IMG/VR virus record: IMGVR_UViG_3300034374_006883
Coordinates: 1 to 30,294 of that record
Source: a virus
Reading direction: 5' to 3' (one strand)
Length of the DNA stretch: 30,294 bases
Part shown: piece by piece, positions 17,384-25,179 of the stretch
Layout of the letters: the number at the start of each line of letters is the position of its first letter
Numbering within the stretch: position 1 is the stretch's first letter
Translations under genes and position numbers: made by a program
Notes under the pieces: generated by a model
Database searches by the model: none
What the model saw: the letters and a program-made list of their open reading frames with translations, nothing else
What the model was told of the DNA's origin: nothing

Positions 17384-18555
17384 TAGAATAAGTGTGTTAC
17401 CTTGGCTACTTGACCAAATTCTTTACTATGTATAAAGGCTTCAATTGCCTTAGGCGCGTGTTCATATCCGTTCCTATGATGCCATGAGTCTGTTCCAGAT
17501 GGTGATCTTAAAAACTCTACTGTACAACCTGGAGTATCTGTTCCCGTTTGATATTTGAACTTCTTAAAATGATGTATGTGGTGTAGATACCAATACCTGT
17601 ATTTAGAGTCAGCCCAATCGTTTTTAGATTCCTCAGCCATTAATAATGGTAATAAGTCCATTTTAGCCCCGTCACCGTGAGATAATCCAATTAATGACTT
17701 TCCATACCTAAAATACTTTCTATGACTCATAGACACGTCAAAATCAACGTTACGGTCTTTATTGTAGTAACAGCTTAAAGAATCTGCAAGCATCCATCCT
17801 GTTATGTAGTCGTGGTTACTAGGGCAGTGAATGATTGTTACATCAGCTATATTCTTTAAGATTGATATAATGTTAATGTATAAGTCTCTAGCTGCTATGT
17901 AGTTATCATACCAATTTTTATCAGTGTCTTGAGGAGTTCCAGATGTTGTTGTTCTTTTACTGTTGTCGGTATGCAATACATCGTTACCTACAACTAAAAC
18001 AATCTTCTCTATATTGAACCCTGCACACTTATTCAAAATCCCCTTAGTACCTTCTATAACTCTATTAACTGCTATCTCTTGGTTATAAGCTTCTCCTGTT
18101 TCTTCAATAGATGAATACTTACCTATATGAATATCTGCTGGATCTAAAACTAAACAGTGAGGGTCTTTAATAGCTTTTCTTTTAATCTTCTTAAATGATG
18201 GAGAATAGTTCAAAGCAAAATCTCTAAACTCTTTTTTCATATCTTCAAAAGAAACTATATTCTCTCCGACTTTAATCATAGCTGACATCCTTTTGGATTT
18301 AAGCCAAACTACTTTAGCGTTGATGTCCTCTGGAAGATTAAACTCTTCTGCCACTTCCTCCCTTAAAGAGTCGTTGGTTGTTTTTTTAACAGAGATGTTA
18401 GATAGATTGTTATTTTTAAAAAATCTTTCTAGTGATCTAAGAGATGTGTGACATCCTTTTTTCTCTAGTTCTTTTAGTATATCAAACGATGATGATCCTA
18501 CTTTTTTTAGTTTAGATACTAACTCCTTATGAGGAAGGATTTGTTTTTGAGACAT
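17383..18555 (-). CDS. Calcineurin-like metallophosphoesterase, Mre11/SbcD-like
   Basis: A 390-residue protein with all classic dinuclear-metal motifs: D141-x-H143 (ADIHIG), G190-N191-D192 followed by H195, N247-H248-D249 (SNHD), H293 in SHGDG, and H326/H328 in LHHIHHF (the usual G-x-H-x-H with Leu-His-His here). Residues 1-60 are helical and may form an HTH or adaptor. The family cleaves phosphodiesters, so a nuclease role in DNA processing is likely, but I do not see an SbcC/Rad50 partner. It follows the exonuclease gene after a terminator and is coupled to a 64-residue gene. Confidence 0.8.
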   Translation of the reverse strand: MSQKQILPHKELVSKLKKVGSSSFDILKELEKKGCHTSLRSLERFFKNNNLSNISVKKTTNDSLREEVAEEFNLPEDINAKVVWLKSKRMSAMIKVGENIVSFEDMKKEFRDFALNYSPSFKKIKRKAIKDPHCLVLDPADIHIGKYSSIEETGEAYNQEIAVNRVIEGTKGILNKCAGFNIEKIVLVVGNDVLHTDNSKRTTTSGTPQDTDKNWYDNYIAARDLYINIISILKNIADVTIIHCPSNHDYITGWMLADSLSCYYNKDRNVDFDVSMSHRKYFRYGKSLIGLSHGDGAKMDLLPLLMAEESKNDWADSKYRYWYLHHIHHFKKFKYQTGTDTPGCTVEFLRSPSGTDSWHHRNGYEHAPKAIEAFIHSKEFGQVAKVTHLF

Positions 18556-18587
18556 TTTATTTTGATTTTATTTAACGCTAATATAAT

Positions 18588-18613
18588 AAAAAAGGGCGAG
18601 GTTTCCCCCACCC
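18588..18613 (-). terminator. Rho-independent terminator with GAAA tetraloop
   Basis: On the - strand GGGTGGGG (18613-18606), a GAAA loop (18605-18602) and CCTCGCCC (18601-18594) make an 8-bp stem with two G-U pairs, followed by six T residues (18593-18588). It lies after the exonuclease gene and just before the metallophosphoesterase, separating them into two transcription units unless read-through occurs. An AGGAGG at about 18633-18638 just upstream is not followed by a nearby start. Confidence 0.85.
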
Positions 18614-18650
18614 ATACAACTAACTAACTTGTATCCTCCTAAAATACTAA

Positions 18651-19790
18651 TTATTTGTAGTTTTTAATGTTAACATTGAAAATATCTCTCTTGCCTTCTC
18701 TTCTTTTATTAATAACCCTACCGTTTTCTTCAAAGGATATTGTTTCATCTAAGGCTGAGAATGATTTTATTTTGTGTTGTAATTCTTTTTTTCTTTTTTC
18801 TAGTTCCTTAATTGTGTCACCTAGAGTTTTATACTCAACACATATATCCCACTCTTCTTCAGTTCCTAATCTTAATGTGTCTTCATAAGAGTTTTTATAT
18901 TTAGCTTTATAGAACTCCATGTAAGCATCATTACCAGACGGCTCTGGTTCTAACTTAGAAATCTGTAGGTCTATTTCTCTTTGTTCTGATTCTGGAAGTA
19001 AGTCATAACCATCGTATAAATCTCTAGCTTGATTTACAATTTCAGTAAACTCATAGCTCTTTTCAATTATTTCCTGGCAGATACTTACATCTAAATCTAC
19101 AGGAAGGGTTTTAAAGTCAAAACCAGCTACCAAATAAGCTATCTCAGCGTATGTTGCTCCAAATACAAACATTTGTAGCTGTAATTGTCTTACGTACTTC
19201 TCTGGTATCCCTAACTCGTATTTATCCGAAGCGAATTGAGATACTGTTTTGATTTCTAAAGGAAAATCAAAGTCTATTATTTCTCCAGTGAATGGTGAAG
19301 CTTGACCAGCTGGAACGTAAAAATCTAAAGATGCTGATATATGAGGATAGTTTATATTGACAGCATAACAAGGTATATCTTTTTTTTCTCTTACTTTTTC
19401 TCCCTTATGCCAATTATCTACATAACCATCATCTGTTCCGTCAAAGTATTCCCAAAGGTCTGATATTTTCTCCTCTAAGTGTAATCCAATAATTGTAAAC
19501 TTAGTATTTACAAAAGGGAAATCCATACCTACTTTACTCCAGAATAGTTTAACGGGGTCGCCATATTCATCGTGACCTGTTAGTGTTGCTGCTTCTGAAG
19601 ATCCTATTGTGCTTTTTCTAAACTCCCACCAATCTAAGTTAGGTTTACCATCTTCAAAGAACTGAGGTATAAAAAAAGCGTACACATCTTCTTTAATTAG
19701 TTTTGCGTACATAGAGAATCTTTCTAAATGTGCGAGTTCGGGTGGTAGTTTACACCCTAAGTTTTTTGCTTCTAAATCTAATTTCATCAT
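18651..19790 (-). CDS. YqaJ-family phage exonuclease (lambda Exo fold)
   Basis: A 379-residue protein. R58 with TIGSSEAATLTG (61-72) corresponds to the R-x-x-x-I-G-x-S-D/E motif. E106/E107 follow in IGLHLEEKI. ASLDF provides D156, LEIKT provides E179 and K181, and Q202-L-Q204 is in the helix that follows. Together these are the D-(x)n-E-x-K active site of the YqaJ/lambda-exonuclease group, which resects dsDNA for annealing. A long Lys/Glu linker lies near residues 305-345. A single-strand annealing partner may be encoded at 25180-25827. MM at the start gives two possible initiations. Confidence 0.85.
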   Translation of the reverse strand: MMKLDLEAKNLGCKLPPELAHLERFSMYAKLIKEDVYAFFIPQFFEDGKPNLDWWEFRKSTIGSSEAATLTGHDEYGDPVKLFWSKVGMDFPFVNTKFTIIGLHLEEKISDLWEYFDGTDDGYVDNWHKGEKVREKKDIPCYAVNINYPHISASLDFYVPAGQASPFTGEIIDFDFPLEIKTVSQFASDKYELGIPEKYVRQLQLQMFVFGATYAEIAYLVAGFDFKTLPVDLDVSICQEIIEKSYEFTEIVNQARDLYDGYDLLPESEQREIDLQISKLEPEPSGNDAYMEFYKAKYKNSYEDTLRLGTEEEWDICVEYKTLGDTIKELEKRKKELQHKIKSFSALDETISFEENGRVINKRREGKRDIFNVNIKNYK

Positions 19791-19799
19791 GTTTTCATT

Positions 19800-20090
19800 T
19801 TAAAATACATTAACATTCTTACTTACTATTTCAATCTGATCTTCAGTATACCAAGCAGACTTGCCTTTTATTCCGCTTAGAGAGTAATTAAAAAAGCCTT
19901 GTGTTTCTTTTACATCTTTTACTATACCAGAATTACCTACAATACCTTTATTTGTATCGTAACATACGTATGTTTCAGTTTCTTTTACAATAGGTAGATT
20001 GAATTTTCCTCCAATCTTTTTATTAACCCACATCAGATGTCCGTAGTTCACTACTTTAACCTTATCTCCGATTTTAAACTTACTCTCCAT
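19800..20090 (-). CDS. SH3/KOW-like small protein (first of two with same leader)
   Basis: A 96-residue protein. FKIGDKVKVVNYG at the N-terminus and a final W-Y-T-E-D-Q-I-E-I-V are typical of small SH3-like/KOW beta-barrels. The gene is preceded by the same 20-bp sequence, at the same 7-nt distance from ATG, as the gene at 20836-21150, whose product also has an F-x-I-G-D-x-V motif and a terminal W-x-x-x-x-D-L. The protein could bind nucleic acid, but that is not shown. Confidence 0.6.
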   Translation of the reverse strand: MESKFKIGDKVKVVNYGHLMWVNKKIGGKFNLPIVKETETYVCYDTNKGIVGNSGIVKDVKETQGFFNYSLSGIKGKSAWYTEDQIEIVSKNVNVF

Positions 20091-20097
20091 AGTTCTA

Positions 20098-20117
20098 TTT
20101 ATTTAAAACCCTACTCG
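20098..20117 (-). repeat. 20-bp leader repeat, copy 1
   Basis: CGAGTAGGGTTTTAAATAAA on the - strand, identical to 21158-21177, and separated by 7 nt from the ATG of the gene at 19800-20090. Either a shared translation leader, or the trace of a duplication of leader and gene. Confidence 0.85.
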
Positions 20118-20165
20118 TATCTCGTTCAGCACATAGCCAAACCGTTAACAGTAGTCTAAACACTT

Positions 20166-20798
20166 TCACTTACAAAGCATTAATCTGTCAAAGCCAATAG
20201 CGAATCCAATCCCTCTTTTATAACTTCCTCCACCGCAAATCTGCTCTTGCGCTCCTAACTGTTTAGACCTTATCTCAAAACCTTCTTCAACGTAATAATC
20301 TAAACCTCGTTTTACAGAGTAATCTACCAATATATCATTAGTTTTTAGCTTACAAAGCTCTGATGCTATATCTATTAACTCCTCTTTTATAAACTTGGTT
20401 TTTGGGTTTATAACTTCACAACCGAACTGCCAAAACTCCCGATACCTACCTTTTTGTGGTCGTTCATATCTCCAGCATTTTTCAAAGTACCAAACCCTAA
20501 TCTCTTTTTTACCTTGCCAGAAGTGTTCAGCAATTTGTTGTACAGTTGCGGTAGCTTCAGGTCTTAAACATAGTTTACGTTTTTTCTTATCTTCGAAAAC
20601 ATACATTTGATTTAGAACTTCACTTCCAGCTTTATCCGTGTATAATCCTTGAGGTTCTATACTTGGCAGTATTATACCTTCAAACCCGTATGATTCAACA
20701 ACGGAAATCATCTTATTTAACATTACTTGGCGTTCTTTTACTTCCTCACCGTATAATATTCTTGTCCCTCTACTTTGTTTTTCAATCTTGTATTCCAT
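20166..20798 (-). CDS. Miniature histidyl-tRNA-synthetase-like protein, catalytic core only
   Basis: A 210-residue protein that aligns by eye to the HisRS catalytic domain: SRGTRILYGEE at the N-terminus, LRPEATA (E81, T83), motif 2 R110-Y-ERPQKGRYREFWQFGCEV with Q124 and E128, the HisA motif RGLDYY (R164, Y168, Y169), GGGSY (Y193) and motif 3 GIGFAIGFDRL (R205). All histidine- and ATP-contacting residues I can name are present. Normal HisRS has about 420-430 residues; here the insertion domain is cut to about 20-30 residues and the anticodon-binding domain is absent. GGRYD is GGSYK. It could make histidyl-adenylate but lacks the usual tRNA recognition. HisZ also lacks the anticodon domain but is longer. 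Function is unknown. Confidence 0.85.
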   Translation of the reverse strand: MEYKIEKQSRGTRILYGEEVKERQVMLNKMISVVESYGFEGIILPSIEPQGLYTDKAGSEVLNQMYVFEDKKKRKLCLRPEATATVQQIAEHFWQGKKEIRVWYFEKCWRYERPQKGRYREFWQFGCEVINPKTKFIKEELIDIASELCKLKTNDILVDYSVKRGLDYYVEEGFEIRSKQLGAQEQICGGGSYKRGIGFAIGFDRLMLCK

Positions 20799-20835
20799 TT
20801 TATTTTAAATTTTTCATTTGTTTATTAAATAATTT

Positions 20836-21150
20836 TCACAAAGCATATAAATCCTCTGCGTTAACCCATAATTCAAGATAATCTCCATTAGAAAAATCTC
20901 TTATATTAGATATTAAAACCCTATTAGAATCTTGCTCAACTACAGAATAAGTAGCGATGTCTGTTTTACCCCATCTAACCGAATCTCCGATTTCGAAACA
21001 CTTCCCAGTATTATGTTTTTTAAAATTTTCAAATGCTTTTAGCGCGTTAAATACGTAATCATATAGCAAATCCTTATCAATATTATCTTCACTGATAAGC
21101 TTAATAGCATCTTGCAAATTCCTCTCTACTATTTCTTCCTTTTGTTTCAT
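20836..21150 (-). CDS. SH3/KOW-like small protein (second of two with same leader)
   Basis: A 104-residue protein. Residues 1-45 are helical and acidic; residues about 48-104 contain CFEIGDSVRWG and a terminal ELWVNAEDLYAL, like an SH3/KOW beta-barrel. It shares the 20-bp leader with the gene at 19800. It lies between the HisRS-like gene and a 54-residue gene whose stop lies within the shared leader repeat. Function unknown. Confidence 0.6.
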   Translation of the reverse strand: MKQKEEIVERNLQDAIKLISEDNIDKDLLYDYVFNALKAFENFKKHNTGKCFEIGDSVRWGKTDIATYSVVEQDSNRVLISNIRDFSNGDYLELWVNAEDLYAL

Positions 21151-21157
21151 GTTTTTG

Positions 21158-21177
21158 TTTATTTAAAACCCTACTCG
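21158..21177 (-). repeat. 20-bp leader repeat, copy 2
   Basis: Identical to 20098-20117 on the same strand and again 7 nt from an ATG (gene 20836-21150). The TAG stop of the upstream 54-residue gene (21171-21173) lies inside this copy. Confidence 0.85.
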
Positions 21178-21335
21178 AAATATTCTTTTATTAAAGATTC
21201 TGAAAACCCAACAGCTTTTGCTATTTGTCTACACATATCAAAATACTGTTCTATATTAATATCTGAGTTAGGTAATTCAATAATTACTTTTTCATGCCAA
21301 TGCTCAAATGTTAGTTTGCTTGGTGGATTTTCCAT
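21171..21335 (-). CDS. Hypothetical protein, 54 aa
   Basis: A 54-residue acidic protein with a helical tail (FDMCRQIAKAVGFSESLIKEYFE) that resembles a short phage family with the pattern F-x-x-x-C-R-x-x-A-x-A-x-G-F-S-x-x-x-I-x-x-Y-F; shape recognised, function unknown. It follows the terminator of the SSB-like gene, so it may start a new unit. Its stop lies in the 20-bp leader repeat of the next gene. Confidence 0.55.
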   Translation of the reverse strand: MENPPSKLTFEHWHEKVIIELPNSDINIEQYFDMCRQIAKAVGFSESLIKEYFE

Positions 21336-21350
21336 AAGTGTGCGAGGTTG

Positions 21351-21375
21351 AAAAAAATGGGGGCTACTAACCCCC
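21351..21375 (-). terminator. Rho-independent terminator after the SSB-like gene
   Basis: On the - strand GGGGG (21375-21371), loop TTAGTAG, CCCCC (21363-21359) and then a run of seven T residues after one A (21357-21351). The stem is short but all G-C. It ends the primase-helicase/SSB unit before the 54-residue gene. Confidence 0.75.
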
Positions 21376-21387
21376 GTGGTTTATAAT

Positions 21388-22026
21388 TTAAAACGGTAGC
21401 GAATCGTCTTCATCTTCTTCTGAGATTGCTCCAGTAGCAACAGCCATGTGTTCATCTAATTCTGATTCGGCTTGCTGAAAAGATTGAACAGGTTTAGCCT
21501 CAGTATTAAAAGTCATTGAAGAAAGTTTCTTCTCAAAGCTGCTAATCAATGGAGCTCTGTCAACATCTACAACCTCACCTTTTTTATTCTTAGTTATTTC
21601 AACTAATTCTTTCTGCTCATCCAAAGATAAAAACCACTCTGCTCTTTCTCCTTCAACTTCGACATAAGAAGAAGCATAACCATTCTTATTGAAGTAAACA
21701 GAGATAGCGATGTCATTTACTTTATCCTGCCCTAGAATAGAGTTAACAATATTTCTACCACAGTTAGAGTTTAAGCTAAACTGTAATATATACACACCAT
21801 CGTCTACGATTTCAAGGTTGCACACTTTGTACTTGTTACCATCGTACTCCTTCTCTTCAAAATTCATAGATCTTAACTTACCCTCTAATTTAGGGAACTT
21901 ACCTTCGTTCTGCCATTTACCATCTTTTTTAACTGATTTAGTAAAGAATATTTCTTCACTTCCTTTTTTAAGACCTTTAATGTTTACAAAAGTCTTTTGC
22001 TCTGAATTTCCTGTGGATAATCCCAT
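21388..22026 (-). CDS. Putative single-stranded-DNA-binding protein with acidic SSB tip
   Basis: A 212-residue protein. A beta-rich N-terminal domain (about 1-130) with many Gly, Asn and aromatic residues suits an OB-fold, a Lys/Gln-rich linker follows (about 155-180), and the end is strongly acidic with a terminal EEDEDDSLPF. This is the layout of SSB, whose last residues (DDDIPF in E. coli) recruit partner proteins. It directly follows the primase-helicase gene, and a terminator lies 12 bp downstream. The OB-fold is inferred; the acidic tip is seen directly. A perfect DnaA-box consensus (TTATCCACA) at 22012-22020 falls in its first codons. Confidence 0.65.
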   Translation of the reverse strand: MGLSTGNSEQKTFVNIKGLKKGSEEIFFTKSVKKDGKWQNEGKFPKLEGKLRSMNFEEKEYDGNKYKVCNLEIVDDGVYILQFSLNSNCGRNIVNSILGQDKVNDIAISVYFNKNGYASSYVEVEGERAEWFLSLDEQKELVEITKNKKGEVVDVDRAPLISSFEKKLSSMTFNTEAKPVQSFQQAESELDEHMAVATGAISEEDEDDSLPF

Positions 22027-22062
22027 AGTTATTGTATTTGAATTTAAAATTGATTTACTTGT

Positions 22063-24114
22063 TTAAAATGGAGGTTGATCGTCTTCATCATCATCTTCTT
22101 GATACATAGGTATTTCTCTGTTTTGAAACACCGTTCCTTTAGCAAATGAATGCTCTAATTGCTTTTCTTCTTCAGATTTATATATGTTTTCAGAATAATT
22201 CACTTGTTCTTTCTCCTCTATTGTACTCACTAAGTTAGTGTTTTTTGCGTAACTATAAAAAGGATTTGTACCTTTTTCATCCCAAAAGCCAAAAAAATCT
22301 TTACCTCCGTTGTTTAAGGTTAGTATTACTGGGCTATCGTGCATAGTTCTTTTACCTCCAGACCACTCTTCTTTTATTTTTACTGTGTGTAACTGTGTTT
22401 GGTTCTTCCATTCTGGATGATTAGCATATCTGTGTAATATTATCATGTCCATACACATATTAACCCACATACCTCCCCATTCTAAATCTGCTGCTATTAG
22501 GGGTTTAACAAGACCTTTCATATCTTTCTCAGTATGAACCTTCCGTTGAGCGTCCGTCACCCCGTGCATTGTAACGAGTATCGTCATATCGTTTTTTTTA
22601 GCCCATGATTTCATTTCCCTGGCACTTTCATAGTGATACTCATAAGTGCTTAACTTTCTGTCGCTTCTACTAAAATCAAAACCAAGGTTGTTATATGGAT
22701 CTATTAGCAGTCCGTAGTATTTCTTTTTAGATACCAACTTGTTTGTTATGTCTAAAATATCATATAGAGATAGTATTTCATCTGATTCTATAAAGCATAT
22801 ATGTTCATCTATTTTTTTAATACCTTTTTTTATCTGTTCATCTGTTAGCCTAGTGATGTCTTTTCCATACATGAACCTAATCATATTTAACTTTATACTC
22901 CATGTTCTGTTCTCTGGAGAGTAAATTATATATCGTTCGTTGTTATGAATGCAAAAAGCTAATATCAAGTTCCATGTGAACCAAGACTTTCCTAAGTTAG
23001 CGTGAGAACCTAAGATATTGAAGTAACCTCTTTTGTGTCTAAAAAAATCATCTAATTCTTTATATCCAGTCTCAAGCCCAAGTTCTAATCTACCTCTAGC
23101 TAATTCTATTATGTTTTGATCTTCTGATGAGTCATACATGTACTCCCTAGAATCGTCGAACTCTACTTCCTCATCTTTTCTTTTTAAGTTTTTCTCAGGA
23201 ACTTTACCATACCCCATCTCTAAAAGCTGCCTAGCTGCTTGCTTAAAATCTCCACCGCATCTAAGTGTAGTAAAAATAGCTGAAGGCGTGTATGATCTGG
23301 TATTATCAAACTCGGTAGATGATGAAAATATCCTCATCAATCTATGTCTTTTATCGAAGTTACCAGAATATTTAGATTCTGCCCCTGGTCTTTTTAAGAA
23401 TATCTTAGCGTCTGTTTCTTTGTAAATTGTCCATCCCTCAGACTGTAATAAAGAAAGCCAATGGTTATCATCATCGTAAGCTTCCCAGCTAGGTATACCT
23501 TGTGAATTAAACTGAGGTTTTGATTGTGATTCCCATAAAGGAAGAGGGACTTCATCTAATGATCTGGCAGCACTCATTAGAATATCTCTTTCTTTAGCAG
23601 TTATTTTAGGAGGATTCATTAACTTGTTATGAACTACATCATACCCCTCTGTTGGTTTACAAAGAAAATAACCACCTTCTGCGCGTGTTTCGATAAGGAC
23701 TTTAAATTTCTCTTTTTTAATTTTTAATTCCTCATCTGTAGAAGCCCTAGATGCTAATTTAACATTAGTCCCTATTTCATCACATCTATAAACTAAATGA
23801 TAACCTCCTCCTTTTGTGCTGCACTCCACTAATTTATCCCATAAACCAGGAGCGAAATCATCTACTACCTGTTTATACCTATCTCTTAAATTCCCTCCTA
23901 AACAGTATTTTTGGTCAATATCAATCAATTCTAAGTTACCAGATACTTTACCAGTCACAATAGCTACAGCTTCGTAATCTGGCATTTCATCAAGATTAAC
24001 CATTTCTGATTGATACTTCTTCCACCCCTTTAACGCTGGTATTTTCTGATTAGTAACGGGGATGATGTTTAGCCCGTTCTTTATGAATTTGCTTAATATG
24101 CTTTTATCAATCAT
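22063..24114 (-). CDS. Prim-Pol primase fused to DnaB/RecA-type helicase
   Basis: A 683-residue replicative enzyme. N-terminus: K-x-P-x-L-x-G-W (ALKGWKKY, about 27-34), D65-x-D67 (LIDID), G-G-G-Y-H106 and R144 (IETRAEGGYF), the Prim-Pol catalytic set. Residues about 345-620 form a RecA-type helicase: Walker A GSHANLGKS (369-377), Walker B LLIDP (469-473) and H517 in VTMHG. The end is EDDDEDDQPPF, an SSB-like acidic Pro-Phe tip, unusual on a helicase. No zinc-binding primase domain is seen. It should synthesise primers and unwind the fork; the SSB-like gene follows in the same unit. Confidence 0.85.
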   Translation of the reverse strand: MIDKSILSKFIKNGLNIIPVTNQKIPALKGWKKYQSEMVNLDEMPDYEAVAIVTGKVSGNLELIDIDQKYCLGGNLRDRYKQVVDDFAPGLWDKLVECSTKGGGYHLVYRCDEIGTNVKLASRASTDEELKIKKEKFKVLIETRAEGGYFLCKPTEGYDVVHNKLMNPPKITAKERDILMSAARSLDEVPLPLWESQSKPQFNSQGIPSWEAYDDDNHWLSLLQSEGWTIYKETDAKIFLKRPGAESKYSGNFDKRHRLMRIFSSSTEFDNTRSYTPSAIFTTLRCGGDFKQAARQLLEMGYGKVPEKNLKRKDEEVEFDDSREYMYDSSEDQNIIELARGRLELGLETGYKELDDFFRHKRGYFNILGSHANLGKSWFTWNLILAFCIHNNERYIIYSPENRTWSIKLNMIRFMYGKDITRLTDEQIKKGIKKIDEHICFIESDEILSLYDILDITNKLVSKKKYYGLLIDPYNNLGFDFSRSDRKLSTYEYHYESAREMKSWAKKNDMTILVTMHGVTDAQRKVHTEKDMKGLVKPLIAADLEWGGMWVNMCMDMIILHRYANHPEWKNQTQLHTVKIKEEWSGGKRTMHDSPVILTLNNGGKDFFGFWDEKGTNPFYSYAKNTNLVSTIEEKEQVNYSENIYKSEEEKQLEHSFAKGTVFQNREIPMYQEDDDEDDQPPF

Positions 24115-24153
24115 GCTTTCACTTTCTTTACATCTTTATTATTGCTTATATAA

Positions 24154-24756
24154 TTACAAATAATTGATATTTATCTCAACATTATGAGGAGCTGGCTCTT
24201 TACCTCCGAAATAAAACTTATAATAAGTACCAAACCAATATGGCTTTTCAGATTTCAAAGTAATATCGTTATAAGTGTTTATATCAACAGACTGTAAGTA
24301 AGTAATCTGCCTATCTCCCTTTATGTATTCGTAAAGGTATAAATCAATTTTTTTTGTAAAGCTATTATAGTTCCAGCCTAGCCTTAAACTTCTTCTGTGA
24401 ACAAACCATGAGCCGAACCCTGCACATTTATTAATCTGCTCCTCTAACTGATCTGATCCAGTATAGACACAAGAAGGTTTAAATCTCACTCTAAACTTCA
24501 TTTTCTTTTTATAGATAAATGGTGTTAGTCTAAATCCAGAAAGATGTCTTCCTTTTTTAATGGTTACAGTTCCTTCTTTTGGTTTAAATAGAGAATATAT
24601 AGGTAATACAACCAGGAAAACACTCATAATAGCTAAAAAAATAACTGCTACCCATATAGCGAACTCTTCTATTAAAGGAGATTCAGTTAAGTAGTAGGTT
24701 ATAAATGTAACGAAGATTAAAAATATACTTCCGTAGATAAATAGTTTTGTTTTCAT
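24154..24756 (-). CDS. Two-helix membrane protein with soluble beta domain
   Basis: A 200-residue protein with membrane helices at about residues 5-23 and 33-57. The C-terminal domain (about 70-200) includes NKCAGFGSWFVHRRSLRLGWNY (positions about 109-130 with Cys, Trp and His), a pattern I vaguely recall from a widespread Bacteroidota protein family of unknown function. Its place in the early region suggests an envelope-level role such as superinfection exclusion, as inference. It lies upstream of the primase-helicase gene in transcription order. Confidence 0.5.
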   Translation of the reverse strand: MKTKLFIYGSIFLIFVTFITYYLTESPLIEEFAIWVAVIFLAIMSVFLVVLPIYSLFKPKEGTVTIKKGRHLSGFRLTPFIYKKKMKFRVRFKPSCVYTGSDQLEEQINKCAGFGSWFVHRRSLRLGWNYNSFTKKIDLYLYEYIKGDRQITYLQSVDINTYNDITLKSEKPYWFGTYYKFYFGGKEPAPHNVEININYL

Positions 24757-24788
24757 TTTCTTTTTTTTTAAGTGTGCAACAAACGTTT

Positions 24789-25172
24789 TTAATTTATTTC
24801 AATAATTTCAAAGGTAGTTCTTACTCCTTTATCTTCATCACTTGGCATTTTTTTTGTGGAAAAATAATAGTGAGAACCAGAAAAAACCTCTTTTATTCTT
24901 AATCCTTTTATCTCAGTGTCAAGCAAGTTAGTTCTTTCATTTGCTTTCCAGAAAGCTTCTGAGCCGTATGAAACAACTTTCTTATTAGACCAATTATCCT
25001 GCTTGTCGTTTATAACACACCAATATTCATAAGGGGTTGTAGTTACTTCATTTTTATCTGAAGGTATAAAGGCTTCTACTTTTGTTAAGTAAAAAGTAGC
25101 TCCACTATCATCTTTTAATAATTTGTGACGCTCTTTAATTTTAAATTTTTCAAATCTTGGTTTCAATTGCAT
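24789..25172 (-). CDS. Hypothetical protein, 127 aa
   Basis: A basic, beta-rich protein with several Tyr, Trp and Phe residues. No recognisable domain or motif. It is 7 bp from the probable recombination gene at 25180 and transcribed with it. Its location among replication genes suggests an early role only. Confidence 0.5.
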   Translation of the reverse strand: MQLKPRFEKFKIKERHKLLKDDSGATFYLTKVEAFIPSDKNEVTTTPYEYWCVINDKQDNWSNKKVVSYGSEAFWKANERTNLLDTEIKGLRIKEVFSGSHYYFSTKKMPSDEDKGVRTTFEIIEIN

Positions 25173-25179
25173 AGCTATT

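Noticed and set aside
18633-18638. AGGAGG on the - strand
   Set aside because: The next ATG is about 20 nt away and lies in the terminator region, so it is not a working ribosome-binding site.
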